Source of the DNA: an uncultured Eubacteriales bacterium
GTDB lineage: Bacteria; Bacillota; Clostridia; Christensenellales; Aristaeellaceae
DNA: 39,915 bases
Reading direction: 5' to 3'
Assembly (NCBI GenBank): GCA_944349545.1
Contig: CALVNG010000015.1
Location: 1 to 39,915 of the forward strand
Within the stretch, counting starts at the first letter, position 1, and every line of letters begins with the position of its first letter. The notes under the pieces are model-generated. The model was given only the letters and a program-made list of their open reading frames with translations, was not told where the DNA came from and made no database searches. Below, one piece after another: positions 39,381-39,915 of the stretch. The position numbers and the translations under genes were made by a program.

Positions 39381-39915
39381 AGTTCTTCCTTTGTATTTCG
39401 CGGATTGCCACTCATGATTCCAGATAACGCTATCCGGAAAGCATGATTTCATCGAGAAATACGGATCGTTTTGCTGCACGCTTGTCAACGGATCAGCCAT
39501 TTCTACCCGGAATAAGGCCATCTGTGACGGTACCTCCCGGTATGCAAAACCAGTCCATTCTTCTACGGCCCAAGGGAAGTGAAGACGCCCGTCTGTCCTT
39601 GATTAAACCCGTCCCGTTCAAATTCTTATTTTTTCATCTGGGTCTTTTCAGGACATGAACGCGGACCTTTTGATTCCATGAGCTGTTCATAGGTTTGATT
39701 GTGGCGGATAATCGAGTATCTGTTCCTACAAAACAAAGGGTATCTCGTAACGAATCCTCCAATCAGGGGAATCCGCCATAAAATCAGCCGAGTATATACA
39801 AGAAACGGAATTGCCATCTTCGGCAATCCCGTTTGAAATGGTCAGACTGTCCGAAAAGATATGAAATCCCGCAGGCTCCAATAGAGACAGTGGGATTTGA
39901 ATATCCCTGATTAGT
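39381..39915. other. Unassigned end of window
   Basis: About 535 bp with no gene that I can support. A short minus-strand frame (39626-39826) gives an unrecognised basic product without a ribosome site. An imperfect hairpin AAACGGAATTGCC/GGCAATCCCGTTT (39803-39834, one mismatch) may be a terminator for a gene outside the window. Confidence 0.4.

Noticed and set aside
39626-39826. Minus-strand frame as a possible transposase fragment
   Set aside because: No ribosome site, no DDE or HTH motif, and no inverted repeats; the resemblance was too vague to keep.

Overview
The window looks like a chromosomal segment of a GC-rich (by eye well above 50 percent), low-oxygen Gram-positive bacterium of the class Clostridia. 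The reasons are an ispH-rpsA fusion gene behind a hutP-like/cmk/plsC block, a Firmicutes-type 6S RNA, AGGAGG-type ribosome sites, TTGACA/TATAAT promoters with 17-bp spacers, a Rho with a long disordered insert, and a secreted flavin-based reductase. I cannot name the genus. Christensenellales or a relative would fit, but that is inference.

Layout. 1-838: end of a branched-chain amino acid ABC operon (livG end, livF). 845-8197, mostly core genes: a membrane protein, a NadR-type NAD salvage enzyme, 6S RNA, a HutP-like protein, a Cmk-PlsC fusion, an IspH-ribosomal protein S1 fusion, and a TRM11-like methyltransferase broken by a frameshift. 8248-10275: a Rho-family protein that keeps its RNA-binding fold but has lost most ATPase catalytic residues. 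10328-10850: gene-free, probably a dispersed repeat. 10851-17632, envelope and sensing: a secreted SH3-like protein with a duplicated zinc-knuckle, a three-gene unit (membrane sensor-like protein, secreted PT-linker protein, SpoVK/CbbX-type AAA ATPase), and a secreted PepSY-like protein. 17633-18612 is almost gene-free.

18678-23816: a secreted two-FMN-domain FAD reductase, aspartate ammonia-lyase (aspartate to fumarate), and a divergent LysR regulator with a clear operator. 24132-31159: a decaying peptide and amino-acid catabolic operon. It holds a dppD stub, intact dppF, an amidohydrolase, a TPR-like gene stopped by an amber codon at a conserved Trp, a paralogous TPR-like gene split by a 2.6-kb insert, and an intact RidA protein. 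The insert carries an ECF sigma/anti-sigma pair and a convergent secreted peptidoglycan-binding protein. It sits between two TTA trinucleotides, and removing it restores a gapless reading frame.

31349-37527, minus strand: a ribose-type ABC sugar operon (deoC, binding protein, ATPase, two permeases, short-chain dehydrogenase). Its promoter is covered by a perfect 26-bp palindrome, with a partial second copy 127 bp upstream. 37863-39308: a large XRE-type regulator with an unrecognised C-terminal region. 39381-39915 holds nothing I can identify.

The strongest leads are the catalytically degenerate Rho, the precise insert that splits the TPR-like gene, and the internal ribosome site that could release free S1 from the IspH-S1 fusion.
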